Numbered from the stretch's first letter, positions 12,956 to 25,400 are shown. The stretch is DNA of 64,000 nucleotides from Chimonanthus salicifolius (GCA_013350335.1 CM023539.1:15872302-15936301), one strand, 5' to 3'. The notes: generated by a model not told the origin, from the sequence alone. Numbers and translations: made by a program.

Positions 12956-13328
12956 AGAGAACCCTGAGTGAGAGGAGGAAAAAGGTAGAGGTTTTTCCTC
13001 CCTTGGTTGCCCTAAGTCAAAGGGTGTGGTGTTGGGTCACACCTTTCCAAGTGGCATGCCATGTCATCACTTATGTGGCACAATGCCACATAATAAATTA
13101 ATTTTCATTAATTAATAATCGATCATATTACATAATATTAAATTAAATTTTAATCACTTAATTACATCACCCTTAATCTCACTTAATCATTAATCACTCT
13201 TCTAATTCCATCAATTAATATTAAAATTTCCATAAATCCCAAAACTAGAGTTTAAATCTCCAAAATTCATTTCAAATATTTCAAGAAAAATAAAATGGGT
13301 CCCACAATTAAAACTCTAGGTCGTTACA

Positions 13329-14496
13329 ATGGCTAAATGTTCAAAGCCAGTGAGTATCTCAGTCTTCCCGGATTATGGATGTTACCTGTTTACTTTGTTG
13401 GAAACCCCAATTAGTGTATTCTAAATTTTGGATGAAAATTTGGATTGGAATGTTATGCTTTGGAGTTTTTGTAAAATTCTGAAATTGGGTGATATTGTCT
13501 TGCCATGTGTGTGTGCCATAATTATGTGCGCATGTTTATTGTAATGGAATTCATCTGCTTGGGACTGATTTAGTATTCTGATATGCTAAATTTAAATTGT
13601 GAGATTATCATGACATTTTTACTTGAATAATTCTCCATCTATGCATGTTATTTTGTTATGGCATTCATGCATGATTTTTATGTGAGGTTTTCATGCATGA
13701 GCATCCACATACGGCTGAGTGATGGAGATTCGGTTGTGAACCATGTGACTTTGGGTTGAGACTTTTGTTACCAACTTGTAGTTGACATCCGGTTTGATCA
13801 GTGTTTGTCAACTATGACCATTGGGGTCGAGTCCATGGATTATGCTGATTTGGCCAAGTAGGGCCGAGTCTTTATGATTGCCAACTATTGATTCGACCAA
13901 GTAGGGTTGGGTTTTCATAATTGTCAGGATATTGGATGGTTGGGTTATGGAGAGCTTTGGCCGATTTGGGGTCGGGTATGCGGACCACTTGTGCACATAT
14001 TTTGTAGGTTGTTTGGATGTATGGGTATGGAAAATCATGTTTTTTGGCGTTGCATACTACATATCATTCATTTTATTAATTATGCAATTGCCAACTATGC
14101 TTTGAATATGTTATATTGGTAAGATACATGTTGTGTTATTGTTATCTTCACTAGACTTGCAGCTCACTTCAACCTTTGAAAGTGAACTTAAGTGAAACTT
14201 TGGAGCAGTCTTAGGAGCTTGGAATGAAGTAGCTGGAAAATTTAATATTTAGATTATTTAAGTATAGATAGCGAGCCTTGAATTTATTTGGTTGTGTTAT
14301 TTGAGGATTTGGTTTATTTTTAAGCAGTTGGATTCTTTAAAACTTTGAGATTAATTTGGGTAATTCAAACAACTAATTATTTGTTGGGTGTGATGGTGAG
14401 ATTAGTTATTTATCTTGCTAGATTATTCACCTATAGTGTTTGATAATTCATGCAACTATGAATTTTGATTTATGTATGGGCGTCTAATATTCGACC
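13329..14496 (+). mobile_element. LTR-like non-coding stretch (probable gypsy LTR relic)
   Basis: The text includes 'gacttgcagctcactt' near 14154 and repeated 'gtagggccgagtc/gtagggttgggtt' blocks near 13860-13915, in the style of plus-strand gypsy LTRs elsewhere in the window. Small open frames overlap each other and match nothing recognised. No clear ends were found. Confidence 0.3.
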
Positions 14497-14727
14497 ATGG
14501 CTATTTGTTTATGGCACTGTATAGACATTGGCTTCTCTCTCTTTTCAGAGCTTTATTTAGCCCTGATGTACCAGAATATCTTTCACTGTATGTTGCCACA
14601 GGCTGAAGTTGTTCTTCTCGTCAAAGGGCTCCACCTCGAACTTTGCCCCGGAATTCCTTTTATAGCCATTGTGCTGTATTCTGATCACCTACTATTCCTT
14701 GGTCTCCAACCAAAGCTACTGATATCA
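14497..14727 (-). pseudogene. Copia gag N-terminal fragment and degenerate primer site
   Basis: Read on the minus strand, 14561-14646 encodes a stretch including AKFEVEPFDEKNNFSLWQ, which matches the conserved start of plant copia Gag (the 'KF.V..FDG.NNFSLWQ' region). A degenerate primer site, TGATATCAGTAGC, is at about 14715-14727, directly after the LTR that ends at 14730. The gag is cut off near 14497, so only the first part of the internal region of this copia element remains. Confidence 0.65.
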
Positions 14728-15192
14728 CTTGTTAGGATTAATAAGCGGAAATAACAAACAAATAATCAGCGGAATAAAATCACAATACAAATCAATCTGA
14801 CAACGATATTACGTGGTTCAGCCCAACACAGATCTACGCCTACGGAGCGTGTAAATTCTATTAATCAGAGAAGAAGCTAAAGATAACCTCTTACACACAT
14901 TAAAACTCTCTAATGAAACTCTGGCTGATTGCAACGTCCAAACACAAAACAATTCAGCTGCAAGTTACCATGCAGTGCTCTTCCTTCTTCTTTGTTGATG
15001 GTGTGAGCGAGACTCCTTTACAGCTTGCAGATCTGTATGCACAAGCAACAACTCCCTTTTCTGCGTTCTACTGAGTTTGCTGCTTCCACAAAAAACCAAA
15101 CAGCTTTGCTGCAGTGTTCCTCTGTAACTCTGGCTGAGAACCCACACACTTCTCTATTCGTGTAGTGTTTGTCACAAACACTACACATGCTG

Positions 15193-15373
15193 TGTCAAAT
15201 GTGAAAATAGAGACGAGTTTGTTCTCTCAATGTAAGGAGAGAGACCCTGATTGATTGTATTAATAGGGGAAATGTACATGACAAATAAGGAAAGAAAGGA
15301 ATAAAAGGAAAGAGTTTGTTATGATAATTACAATATAATCCCTCAGTGTAAATAGGGAAGGTCAACTCTAATA
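15193..15373 (-). repeat. Copia 3' LTR
   Basis: This 181-bp repeat is the downstream LTR of the nested copia element on the minus strand. It abuts the G-rich polypurine tract at 15374-15384. Terminal sequences on the minus strand are TATTAGAGTT and ATTTGACA. Confidence 0.92.
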
Positions 15374-15380
15374 CTCCCCC

Positions 15381-15830
15381 TCAAGTTGGAGTGTGGATGT
15401 GAGCAACGTCCAACTTACGAATTAAAGTATGAAAGGGATCTTTACCCAAGGGTTTGGTGAAGACGTCGACAAGTTGATGAGAAGAAGGGATGTGGCGAGG
15501 GACGAGGAGCCCAGACTGAAGTTTCTCCCGAACAAAATGACAATCAAGTTCAATATGCTTCGTTCGTTCATGAAAGACCGGATTGTTGGCAATGTGGAGA
15601 GCAGCTTGATTGTCACAAAATAAAGTGATGGGAGAAGGATGAGAAACGCCAAGATCATTGAGCAGGTATTTTAACCATTGAATCTCACAAGTCAAGGTCG
15701 CCATGGTGCGATATTCAGCCTCAGTAGAGGAGCGGGAAATCGTCTGCTGCTTCTTGGTCTTCCAAGAGATGATGTTAGTACCTAAACAGGTACAATAACC
15801 CGTAGTGGATCGCCGAGTAACAGGACAACC
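15381..15830 (-). pseudogene. Copia RNase H domain
   Basis: The frame at 15704-15381 reads [41 protein letters not shown] and [11 protein letters not shown], which are the ordered landmarks of the copia RNase H C-terminal half (the D of CDNQAA and the TKHIE.DCHF block). The upstream part, including the first catalytic residues, is in a different frame around 15710-15830, where a stop separates it from RT. The domain removes the RNA strand of the RNA:DNA hybrid during reverse transcription. It is non-functional here because of the breaks. Confidence 0.88.
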
Positions 15831-15833
15831 AAC

Positions 15834-17281
15834 CTAATCTGAATCACAGTACCCTTGTAAAAGGAGGGTGTTGGAAGAAGACAAAAGAATGTCATTATTG
15901 ACGGAACCCTTCAAATAGCGAACAACACGGTGTGCAGCATCCAAATGGGCAGTCCGAGGGGAATGCATGAATTGGCTGAGAATGTTCACCGCATAATTGA
16001 TATCTGGTCGGGCAACAATAAGATAAATAAGATGACCCACAAGGAGGCGATAGGTGATGGGGTCAGGAAGCAAAGTACCATCATCAGGAGAGAGCCGTAA
16101 CTGTTGTTCCATCGAAAAATCAGAAATACGCGCTCCAGTAAAGCCTGTATCCTTAAGGATATCTAAGGTGTATTTCTGTTGAGAGAAGAAAATACCCTTC
16201 CGAGAACGAACAACTTCTATGCCAAGGAAGTATTTGAGGCATCCCAAATCTTTAATATAAAATTTATTTTCAAGAAAGCGCTTGATGCGCTGAATGGCCA
16301 ATACATCATTACCAGTGATAATTATATCATCAACATAGACCAGAACAAATGTGGAGGAGGCGCCTTTGTGATGAGTGAACAAGGAGTAATCAGACTTTGA
16401 CTGGGAAAAGCCGGCCTGAAGAAGAGTAGAGGAGAACTTTGCAAACCATTGTCGAGAAGCCTGTTTCAACACATAAATGGATTTATTCAATCGACAGACA
16501 CACTACTCCCCTTGTCGTGCAAAACCAGGCGGAAGAATCATATAAACTTCTTCATCAAGATCGCCCTAGAGGAAAGCATTATTAACATCAAGCTGATGAA
16601 GAGACCACTGCTTGACAGAAACAATAGAGAAAAGAGCACAAACAGTGACCAATTAGCAACCGGAGCAAATGTATCATGATAATCGAGTCCTTCAACCTGA
16701 GTGAAACCTTTGGCAACCAAGCGAGCTTTATAACGTTCAATGGAGCCATCCGACCGGTACTTTATTTTGTACACCCATTTACAGCCAATGGGTTTCTTAC
16801 CAAGAGGCAAAGAAGAGAGGCTCCATGTGTTATTTTTCTCTAAAGCAGTAATCTCATTAACCATGGCGTCCTTCCAGTGTGGAGACTGAACAACTTGGGA
16901 GAAAGTGATGGGCTCATCTGTGGAACAAATAGCAGAAAGAAAAGCACATTGTGCAACAGAGTGGTTAGAGGTAGAACGATAATTATGGAGGGGATAAGGA
17001 GTACCTGTCAAGTTGGAATCAGATGGAGAGAGTAGACGCTCATAGGAGGCAGTGGAGCAACGGTAATCAATGAGATGGGGAGGTGGGCGGTGAGTGCGAG
17101 TGGGTCTGGCCACTGGTGGAGCAGTACTGGGAGAGACTGGAGCGAGGGGCACATCTGGGTTTGGCGAAGGTGGTAAAGAGGGGAGAGATTGTGAAGGGGC
17201 CAAACTGGATTGAAAATCAAAAGTAGGGTCATCAGGAATAGGTTGTGGAGTAACGAGATGGGGTGGGGTGGATGATGGCAA
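15834..17281 (-). pseudogene. Copia reverse transcriptase (broken)
   Basis: Two frames carry RT. The upstream one (17281-16538) has a proline-rich linker followed by WKDAMVNEITALEKNNTWSL, IGCKWVYKIKYRSDGSIERY and KARLVAKGFTQVEGLDYHDT, the conserved N-terminal RT blocks. The downstream one (16490-15834) has the polymerase active site YVDDIIITGND near 16308-16340, LKYFLGIEV and YAVNILSQFM. The junction around 16490-16540 is a frame change plus a stop. The domain would copy element RNA to DNA. The catalytic DD pair is intact but the frame is not. Confidence 0.92.
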
Positions 17282-17302
17282 ATCACAATAAGAGAAGATG
17301 CC

Positions 17303-18240
17303 TTAAAAAAAGGAGACATCATGGGAAGTATAGATGGTTCTGGAGGCTAGGTCAAATATCCGATATCCTTTTTGAGCATAAGGATAGCCAACAAAAAGAT
17401 CAGGTTTTGCTCGTTGATCAAATTTGTGTTTGATATTGTGGTTATGACCAAAATAGAGGCTGCTAAAAACACGCAAATGAGAATAATCCGATTTGTAGTG
17501 AAACATAACTTCATGTGGTGATTTGCCTGATAAAATAGGGGTAGGCATTTTGTTGATGAGGTAGGCGGCGATGAGAACACACTCACCCCAAAACTGTAAT
17601 GGACAGTTGGCTTGGAAACGATGCGCACGAGCGACCTCAAGGAGGTGGCGATGTTTGCGCTCGACAATGTCATTCTGTTGGGGAGTGGCAATGCAACTAC
17701 GTTGATGGATGATTCCATGAGTAGGGAAGAATGACTGCATGGAAGTGGAAAGGAACTCAGTGCCATCATCCGAACGAACTTGTTAGATAAGGGAAAAGAG
17801 TTCACCACCAGTGCCGGAATGAATGGAGTGAATGTAGGAATGGAACTGAGTCTTCACCATAGCAAAAAATTATTTTAAAATGGATTGGGTTTCAGATTTA
17901 ACACGCATAAGGAAAATCCATGTGCAACGAGTAAAATCATCCACAATAGTTAAAAAATATTTAAAACCATTTAACGATGGAGTAGAAAATGCACCCCATA
18001 TATCATAATGAATTAAAGCAAAAGGTCTAACAATATTAATTGAATTGGAAGGAAAAGGTAAACGACTATGTCTAGCTTGAGGACAAATATCACAAAACTT
18101 ATTCTACAAACATGAAATAAAAGGGATGTCCTTAGCTAATTTATTTAAACTAATGTGGTTCAAATGCCCAAGCCGTAATTACATAGATCAATGGAGGGGA
18201 GAGGGGGGGGTGAATGGCCGCCAGTGCAAAAGCCGCATGG
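17303..18240 (-). pseudogene. Copia integrase (several stops)
   Basis: The zinc-binding N-terminal part (LRLGHLNH, then a CDICPQAR-type pair near 18075-18180) and the catalytic core are visible. The piece at 17740-17303 has a central motif with the catalytic glutamate, DIVERKHRHLLEVAR, and PLQFWGECVLIAAYLINKMP. Stops lie near 18100, 17878 and 17780. Integrase would insert the DNA copy into the chromosome. Position between protease and RT confirms a copia element. Confidence 0.88.
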
Positions 18241-18272
18241 AAGTAATAGAGACCCTCATGAGCGTCACCTTG

Positions 18273-18647
18273 TCAAATCGTCTTCCTCATTGACTGGTCC
18301 TGAAAAAGACAAAGAGTGGGAGAGAAAGTCACAAAGCAAGAAGTGGAAGCAGTAAGTTTGCTGACAGATAAGAGATTAAACTTGAAAGAGGGAATAAATA
18401 AAATATTTTCAAGTGTAATAGAAGGGGAGAGTGTGACAGTGCCCATGTGTGTGGCAACAGCGTCTGAGCCATCAGGTAGTTGGACGGAAGATGGATGAGA
18501 ACAAGCCTTGTACGAGGAAAACAATGATAAGGAGGAACACATGTGGTTTGAGGCACCAGTGTCGATAATCCAGACAGAGTGGGAAGGAGCAGTGAGAGCA
18601 ATACCTGTAAGATTAGCACTAGAACTGGTGCTACCTGAAGGAAGCAA
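18273..18647 (-). pseudogene. Copia aspartic protease domain
   Basis: The frame reads HSVWIIDTGASNHMCSS, with the aspartic protease active-site triad DTG, then a VQLPDGSDA block and ILFIPSFKFNLLSVSKL, the usual end of copia protease leading into integrase. It would cleave the Gag-Pol polyprotein. It is out of frame with the gag zinc knuckle upstream and its ORF ends before integrase. Confidence 0.88.
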
Positions 18648-18789
18648 GGCTAATAACTGGGCGTACTGCCCATGAGTGAAATGCGGTGGGCTCTCGGCCG
18701 GTCAGAGTGCTAGAGCAAGCAGAGGAAGCATGTGTGGACTGGGGCATCAATGCAAATTCTCCAAAACGTGGTGGAACAACTTTCCGAGA

Positions 18790-19667
18790 CGGATAACCAA
18801 CCAGTTTGTAACAACGGTCATGCGTGTGTCCATCACGATTACAATGACTACAACGAGGGAGGATCGACGAGCCGATGGTGCACCATGTGGAGAAGAGTTG
18901 CCACGAGTCATTGGTTGGGCAAGAAGAGCCGCTGCATCTGGAAGGGAAGAGGAGGTGGAATTAAGTTCCTGTTGCTTTTCTTCCTGGCGGAGGAGAGAAT
19001 AAATCTTGGTGACACTTGGAAAAGGATCCATGAAAAGGATTTGGCACCGAAAGGTCGCAAAATGATCACAGAGGCCTTGTAGAAATTTCATCGCCCGATC
19101 CTTCTGAAGTAGGTCAGTGACCGCTTGACCATGTTGACAAGTGCAAGGTGGAATGACAAGGAGGGAATCAAGTTCATTCCAAATAGATTTGAGCTTAGTA
19201 TAATATGCCGAAACAGATAAATTCTCCTATCGAAAGGTATACATAGACTCTTGTAGCTGATAAATCTGTGGATCATTGGACTGAGAAAAATGTTCTGAGA
19301 GGTCCAACAAGATATCCCTGGTGGTAGTAGCATACATGATACTGCTGCGAATGTCCGGAGCGACGGAATTGAGGAGCCAAGAACCAACAAGGTCATTGCA
19401 ACGCTGCCATTTAATAAGGTCAGAAGGAGTAGATGGAGCGATCAAGGTGCCATCCACAAAACCAAGTTTATTCTTAGCACGCAAGGCCATGGTGACAGTG
19501 CGCAACCAAGAACCATAATTATCGCCCTATAACATAGGCGAGACAAGGACCATAATGGGGCTATCTGAATGATGGATAGTGAAGTAATCCATAAAATTGT
19601 CACCAGAACCAGTGAGATCAACGACTTTGCCAGAAGAATCTGTCAGGAGAACTTGTTTCTCAGCCAT
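18790..19667 (-). pseudogene. Copia gag (broken)
   Basis: A plausible start ATG is at 19667, opening with MAEKQVLLTDSSGK. The capsid region (19505-19227) contains GFVDGTL, WQRCNDLVGSWLLNS and IYQLQESMY, typical of plant copia Gag. Two in-frame TAG stops are at 19527-19529 and 19227-19229; the second sits where related proteins have Gln. After a frame change near 18850-18900 a zinc knuckle CSHCNRDGHTHDRC (CX2CX4HX4C) is encoded at 18811-18852. Gag would form the particle and package RNA. Confidence 0.88.
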
Positions 19668-20653
19668 TTGGAGACTAGGCCTGCTGGTTTAATGGGTCGA
19701 ATATTGAAACTAAGCGCCCGGTCGAAACTGGGCAGAGGCAATGAGCACGTCTCGCGGAAGCTGTGCAGCAATCTTGCTGTCGGCAACAGATCGGAATGGG
19801 GCTGCCTGAGAATAGCAGAGGCGCAGAAGGTGAGAGGTCTGCAAGCAAAAAAACAGCAACGGAATCAGCCCGAGCAGTAGCGGAATCAGCCCGCCGTTTG
19901 TGAAAAATCCTCTTCTTCGTTCACAGGTCACACGGGAGAAGTGAGAAGAGGAGGCTGCAACAGAGATGACACCACCGAACAGATCTGAACCAGATCTGAA
20001 AAGAAGGAGTAGCGTACAAGAGATGCTCAAATCGCACACCACCGAACAGATCTGAACCAGATCGGAAAAAGAAAAAGCGGCGGGCAAGAGATGTTGAAAT
20101 CTGGGCTGGAGTTTTTGGCCTGGATCTGCAACAGGTTGCAATGATCTTGATGGCCAAACAGAGTCAGGATAGTGGGGCAGCAGACGTCCGTCCCATTCAG
20201 ATGGCTCGCGTGAAGGAGAGCACACAGCAAAAGCGGAAATAATCGGATCTATAATGGAAAAGTAGATCGGAGTTCCTTGGCTGTCACAGTGACAGTCAGA
20301 TCCGATGTCTCTGCGTGGAAGAGACGAATAGAGTGTTGTTTGCAGAGGAGTGAAACGATGGCGACAAACAGGAACAGAGCCGGGATTTCATCTCAGATCA
20401 GAGGCTCGGATTTGATATGGCACCGGGGATCTGATTTCCTCTTCAGATCGGGTGCGCGGTCAATGGGACTGATCAGATTCCCTCTTCAGATCGGGTGCTC
20501 GGTCTGGATCTGGCACCGGTGATCTGGAAAAAAATGGCCAGCTGACGACTGTTCAACGGGAGAATAGAGTCTGCACTGGGCAGATGGAATGGCAAACAGA
20601 AAAAAGAATCACCGGAAAAAAAATTGGGAAAAAAATCCCAAGAAAATAACCTG

Positions 20654-20665
20654 GCTATGATGCCA
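20654..20665 (-). other. Copia primer binding site
   Basis: On the minus strand TGGCATCATAGC follows directly after the 5' LTR and matches the initiator-Met tRNA 3' end (TGGTATCAGAGC) at 10 of 12 bases. Confidence 0.8.
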
Positions 20666-20846
20666 TGTCAAATGTGAAAATAGAGATGAATTTGTTATCT
20701 CAATATAAGGAGAGAGACCCTGATTCATTGTATTAATAGGGAAAATGTACATGACAAATAAGGAAAGAAAGGAATAAAAGGAAAGAGTTGGTTATGATAA
20801 TTACAATATAATCCTTCAGTGTAAATAGGGAAGGTCAACTCTAATA
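20666..20846 (-). repeat. Copia 5' LTR
   Basis: This 181-bp repeat is the upstream LTR of the nested copia element, nearly identical to the copy at 15193-15373. It ends ATTTGACA next to the primer site. Confidence 0.92.
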
Positions 20847-21278
20847 TGTTGGCTGCAACCCACTCTCTTCTCTGTATGGCAGTCTAACGATACCTTCTTG
20901 TTCTGCTTGGCCTGCTTTTGCAACATATTTGCAGAAGCCTCTCTTTTCTAGCAAGTACACACGCTGGTATCTATGTGTGAAATCAGTCCCACACCTCTTG
21001 CTTTGAGATCTGATCCTATTATATTCTCTCCTTCCAGCCGAGCTCTCTCTTCTTCTCACGCTGACAGTGTCTATAGCAGCCACCTCATACACGTCTGTAT
21101 TGCAGCCCTCTCTATTTCACATGCTACAGAACACAGTCGCACCTCTCCGCTGTTACACAAAGATTCACTGTTCACACTGGTTGTCCATGCTTTATAAATA
21201 ATTTCTCCAGTCAGGTGCCCATATTTTCTAATTTAACAGTTTCTATTTCTGCACATCTTCTTTAAGGAAATCCAACAG

Positions 21279-23573
21279 TCCCACCTTCTTTGGACTCCTA
21301 TTCTGACTATAGCAATTGTCGAATATGTATCTATTATTTATATAAGCACCAATCCATGTACTCAAGAAATTGCTAAGCTTAGACATGAGGTCCAACTTGC
21401 TCCTCTTGTCTTATTTAGAGTCTTACCCAATTTAGGATTGTGAATTCAAGCCACACAATCCCAATAGCTAAGGTTGAATTCTCCTATCTTAAGATGCAAT
21501 TGACCAAGTAATAACTTGACGAGGCTATCACAGAGATAGCAAAGAGGACAAAATCCTTGTCATTGCATTGGACTTCTATGATCATTTAGATCGCAACCAG
21601 ATAGACCAAGACCACCTAATGAGAGCTATAAATTGGCGGGTTTGATGCATGTGGACCCCACACTAGGGCCTAGGGCCTACTTTGGTTCTCAATGTACCCC
21701 AGCAAAGCCTAACCCTAGCATGGATTCAGATTCTCTCCTCCATGGCCACAACCAACCCTAGTTTTCCTTGGGTTTCCTTCTCCATTGGCGCAATCCCTAC
21801 CCTCTCTCACCCATGGCCGGCTCCTCTCCTACATTTCCTCTCCTTAAAGTGTGTGTGACACCTCATGGGAACGTGGACCTTCACTCCCTCATGGATTTGG
21901 ACTCTCAATTCTTGCGGAAATCTCCACCTAGGTGCATGAAGCAAGGACTCCTCTCATTGGCCAATGCCACCATGGCAAGCTCTCATCGGTTGCTTATTCT
22001 CTCATTTTGGCATGTGAAGACCTCTCCCACGAGACTTGGCTTCTCCAATAAGATCAAACTCTCCTTGGACGCAAGGATGACATGTCATTAGGGTTTAGGT
22101 GTCAATTTACCATCGATTGTATTTCATATTTCTATAATTTGATTGGTTGAATAATGTAACTTAGTTAGAGTGGGACTTAGGTCTCCCAACACCACCACTC
22201 CATGTTCTCTCTTGTTCAAGCCAACTATGGTTGGCTTAGGGTTAGTTTGCCATGGTTAAACACCGCCCACAAACCTATAAATAAAGTAGACATACGAATT
22301 TTGGAAGCATAATTTGAAGCTCAAGTTTGAATGAAGGTTAGAGAAAAGTCTTTAAGTTATTTTCAAATAAGTTTTCTTTATAAATTTTGATTTTTAGACC
22401 TGTTTTGAATTAGATTAATTGCATGCATTTATATTTCAACACTTATTTCAATTGGATTGCTAGCTTGAAATTGTTATTTTTAATTTAATTCAATCGAGTG
22501 AGAACTAATTCATTAGAAACTAGCTTTTGCTTAAGGTTGCGGGTAGCATCCCTTTCGGATTGGAGAAATATTCGGTTAACACTGAATTAGTCTCTAATTT
22601 TATTTGTGTAGGTTAAGGAAGGTTCTTAACACTATCTTAGACTACATCAAAACTCTAATTGTGTTCAACTAAAACACCAAAGAACTCTCAAAGAGAACTA
22701 GAAAATCTTGCACTACGCAATGGAGAAAACTCAACTTGGGATGAACTCTGTGGTCTCCCTAAGTCCTTTATTTATAGGATTTTTGTAAGAAATAATTACA
22801 AAGGTGTTATCTATGGATAAATGACATCTCAACTATAACAACATCTCAACCATTGAATACAAAACACAAAAATAACAATGGAATCTTTGGTGCTGCCTCT
22901 AGCATTGTGAGGACCACCTTACACAAGCCCCCTCCTTGGTTGCTTAGTTTAGTTTGCTTGCTATGTTGGGTTGCCTCCTTTAACCATAGCATTCTCATTG
23001 ACTAATTGGGACCACTTCTCCACTCCTAGCAAGAAATTCGTAACTTTTCTCTCTCCTACTTATATGGGTCATATAAGGATGCATTTGAGCATGCAAACAC
23101 CTTAATGGGTCCTTGGATCCATATGCTATGTTCATGTGCTCTTTTTCATGAATTTAGTGATCTTTTGAGGAGATATTAACCCATCTTTGAGCTCTAATAT
23201 ATACAAGAAATTGACAATTTTATCTCTGAATATTGGACTACTTAGTCTTTGTTTTGTGTAAATTTGATATGTTTGATGGTATTTTAGAGTTTTTCAGGGA
23301 ATTCAAGAGAATACATGATATGATGATTAAAATTGCAAAAAAAATCAGAAAGTGGGCCCATGTTCAGGTCCAAGCCCATCAAGAGTCCAGGCCCATAATT
23401 GAAGTCCAAATCCAGAAAGCCCAATAAAGTTGAATTTGCAATTAGAGCAAGAAGAGAAGAGGTTTGTTCTTTTGGGGTTGATTCAATTAGCTTCCATTGG
23501 TTTCCATTTCCTATTGAGATGATATGTGTGTTCACAATTGTTCCATCTCATAGCAGTTAAGAATGGAGACAAT
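21279..23573. other. No gene recognised
   Basis: The stretch is mixed non-coding DNA. A TATA-like 'cctataaataaag' is at about 22275, and a frame at 21768-22091 has no recognisable domain and no coding character. Retro-element relics are likely but none could be named. Confidence 0.4.
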
Positions 23574-24651
23574 GGACCCCCCACGTTATTTGAAAGTGCA
23601 ACTATATACACACCCCCTTTTATTTTCATCATACACTCCCTTGAATTTTTTCCCAAATTTACCCCTCCTACCTTGATTTCATTCACACATTTGGATATTT
23701 CCTTTCCTAATTTTTCTCCTCCAGTTTAGTGGCATTTAATGTTTCATGCTATTAGTTTTGCTTCACTCCTTTCTTCTACCACCAAGAAATTCCATTGGTC
23801 ACATCTATTTAAAAATGGTATTGTTTTTAAATTTTTATATTTGATAATTTTTTTTATATTTGATAAATTTAGAAGTCTACGCTCAAATGTCAAATTTTTA
23901 TTGTGGGATCACATTGAGAATTATAAAATTATCGAAAATGGGTCCTTCAAATTATTCTAACCTTTGGATTTTATATCAAAATAAAATCATTAGATAAATA
24001 TTTTTACCGATTTATTCAATCCAACGGTAAAGAGTCAATCACATGGATCTCAACTAAAGCTAAATATAAATTCGAAGAAAAATAATACTTTTAATACTTT
24101 GAATTTATAATTAAATGAGCCCACCAAGCCAAGACACCTAGGCTGCGTTTGGATGGGGGTAAGATGGGGTAACCCTCTGTTACCCTTGTTACCTTCGTTT
24201 GGTAACAAGGGGGTGAGGGTAAAAATTTAAATTTTTAACCCTCTCATCACAATTTTGAATACCCCCATGGGGCTTGGGGTATTCACTCTTGAATACCCCT
24301 CCTTACCCCCATTTTGATGTTTCATGAGATTTCCTTTTTTTACATTTTTTTTATTTATTTTGGTGAGTACTTGGTTTTTATTTATTTATTTTAAAAGCAC
24401 TCTATTATTTCCATTTGATAAATTTCATATCACCAAACAACGAATTATATTTTTTTATGAAGAGATGTGTAGAATTTTTTTTATTCATTTATTGAAATTT
24501 AAAATAATAATAGTGGTTTTTTATTTTTTAAGGAAATCTTGCCCCTATTTACCCCATGCCTTCCTCTATTTTTCAATTATATATTATATAATTGAAAATT
24601 AATAGATTACAAATAATTAGCAATTTATTTTTTAAATTATATAGATTTTCA

Positions 24652-25400
24652 ACATGATGCATTTGGATGAGGGGTAAATTTTTACAGGGGTTACCCCAGG
24701 TTACCCTTGGTAGAGGTAACCTGACATATTAACAATTCTAGAATAATTAATAATTTTATTTAATCCATATAATATAAAAATATAAATAAATTTTTTTGAA
24801 ACGTATTTATCAAAATGTCCTATTTTAAGAGGTGTTTCTGTCGAAATTTCGAAAGGGTCTCAAAACTCTAAAAGAGTTTGAGGTTCATTGTAATCTCTTT
24901 AAGGGTAATTAACAATTTATTCTATTAGAAGTTTATTTTAAAAATGTGTCAACATTTTCAATGTGATGCATTTGGGTGAGGGGTAAATTTTTACAGGGGT
25001 TACCCGTGCGTAGAGGTAACTGTAAGTAAGGGTAAACTGACATATTAACAATTTTATGAGAATTAATAATTTTATTAAATCTACATAATATAAAAATAAA
25101 AATAAAATTTTCAACATGATGCATTTGGGTGAGGGGTAAATTTTTACAGGGGTTACCCTTGAGTATGGGTAATTGTAAGTAGGGATAAACTGACATATTA
25201 ACAATTTTTTGAGAATTAATAATTTTCTTAAATCTATATAATATAAAAATAAAAAAATAAAATTTTTTGCGTGATGCATTTGGGTGAGGGGTAAATTTTT
25301 TACAGGGGTTACCCTTGAGTAGGGGTAAACTGATATATTAACAATTTTATGAGAATTAATAATTTTATTAAATCTATATAATATAAAAATAAAATTAAAA
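24652..25400. repeat. Tandem repeats of a gatgcattt/ggggttaccc unit
   Basis: Copies of a 'gatgcatttgggtgagggg' block followed by 'taaatttttacaggggttac' start at about 24656, 24963, 25118 and 25272. A fifth, at 38510, lies on the far side of the gypsy insertion. Units are roughly 150-300 bases long with AT-rich spacers. Confidence 0.8.

Larger units (their letters stand above)
7054..13328 (-). mobile_element. LTR-B, gypsy-type LTR interrupted by later insertions
   Basis: On the minus strand an LTR start, TGTAACGACC, is at 13328 and an LTR-like end, GGGGCTTACA, is at 7054. The 7054 side contains a 'gagcgtcatgacgcgagcc' stretch that parallels 'gagtgtcacgacgcgag' in the inverted gypsy LTR at 25.5 kb, so the families are related. 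If the block at about 8618-11772 is removed, the remaining pieces total about 3.1 kb, close to the 3.2 kb of the other gypsy LTRs here. The interruption junctions were not resolved exactly. Confidence 0.5.
15193..20846 (-). mobile_element. Complete but defective Ty1/copia retrotransposon
   Basis: Two 181-bp LTRs lie at 15193-15373 and 20666-20846, in direct orientation and differing at roughly ten positions. In minus-strand order: 5' LTR (20846 to 20666), primer site TGGCATCATAGC (20654-20665), gag, protease, integrase, reverse transcriptase, RNase H, polypurine tract TTGAGGGGGAG (15374-15384), 3' LTR. Target duplications are TGCTG (15188-15192) and TGTTG (20847-20851), one mismatch. The gene order protease-integrase-RT-RNase H defines copia. 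Both LTRs begin TATTAG instead of the usual TG. The frames contain several stops and shifts, so the element cannot move on its own. Confidence 0.93.
14730..21278 (-). mobile_element. Copia LTR (about 890 bp) split by a nested copia element
   Basis: The LTR ends are TGTTAGGATT at 14730 and AATCCAACA at 21278, near-inverted copies of each other as expected for LTR termini. Text near 14815 (tacgtggttcagccc) is typical of the U5 side of plant copia LTRs read in reverse. The LTR is interrupted at 15193-20846 by a younger copia insertion. Removing that insertion and one target duplication leaves about 885-890 bp. The gag start lies on the low-coordinate side, so this is the 5' LTR of a minus-strand element. 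Confidence 0.65.

Noticed and set aside
12765..12956. ORF with RGRGNIECRV repeats
   Set aside because: The peptide repeat is the translation of a 30-bp minisatellite; no gene context.
21279..21300. Polypurine tract beside the 14730-21278 copia LTR
   Set aside because: The gag start and primer site lie on the other side of this LTR, so sequence at 21279 is flank, not the internal 3' end.
21768..22091. 107-codon ORF
   Set aside because: No recognisable domain, no neighbouring exons, overlapping alternatives; kept only as unexplained sequence.
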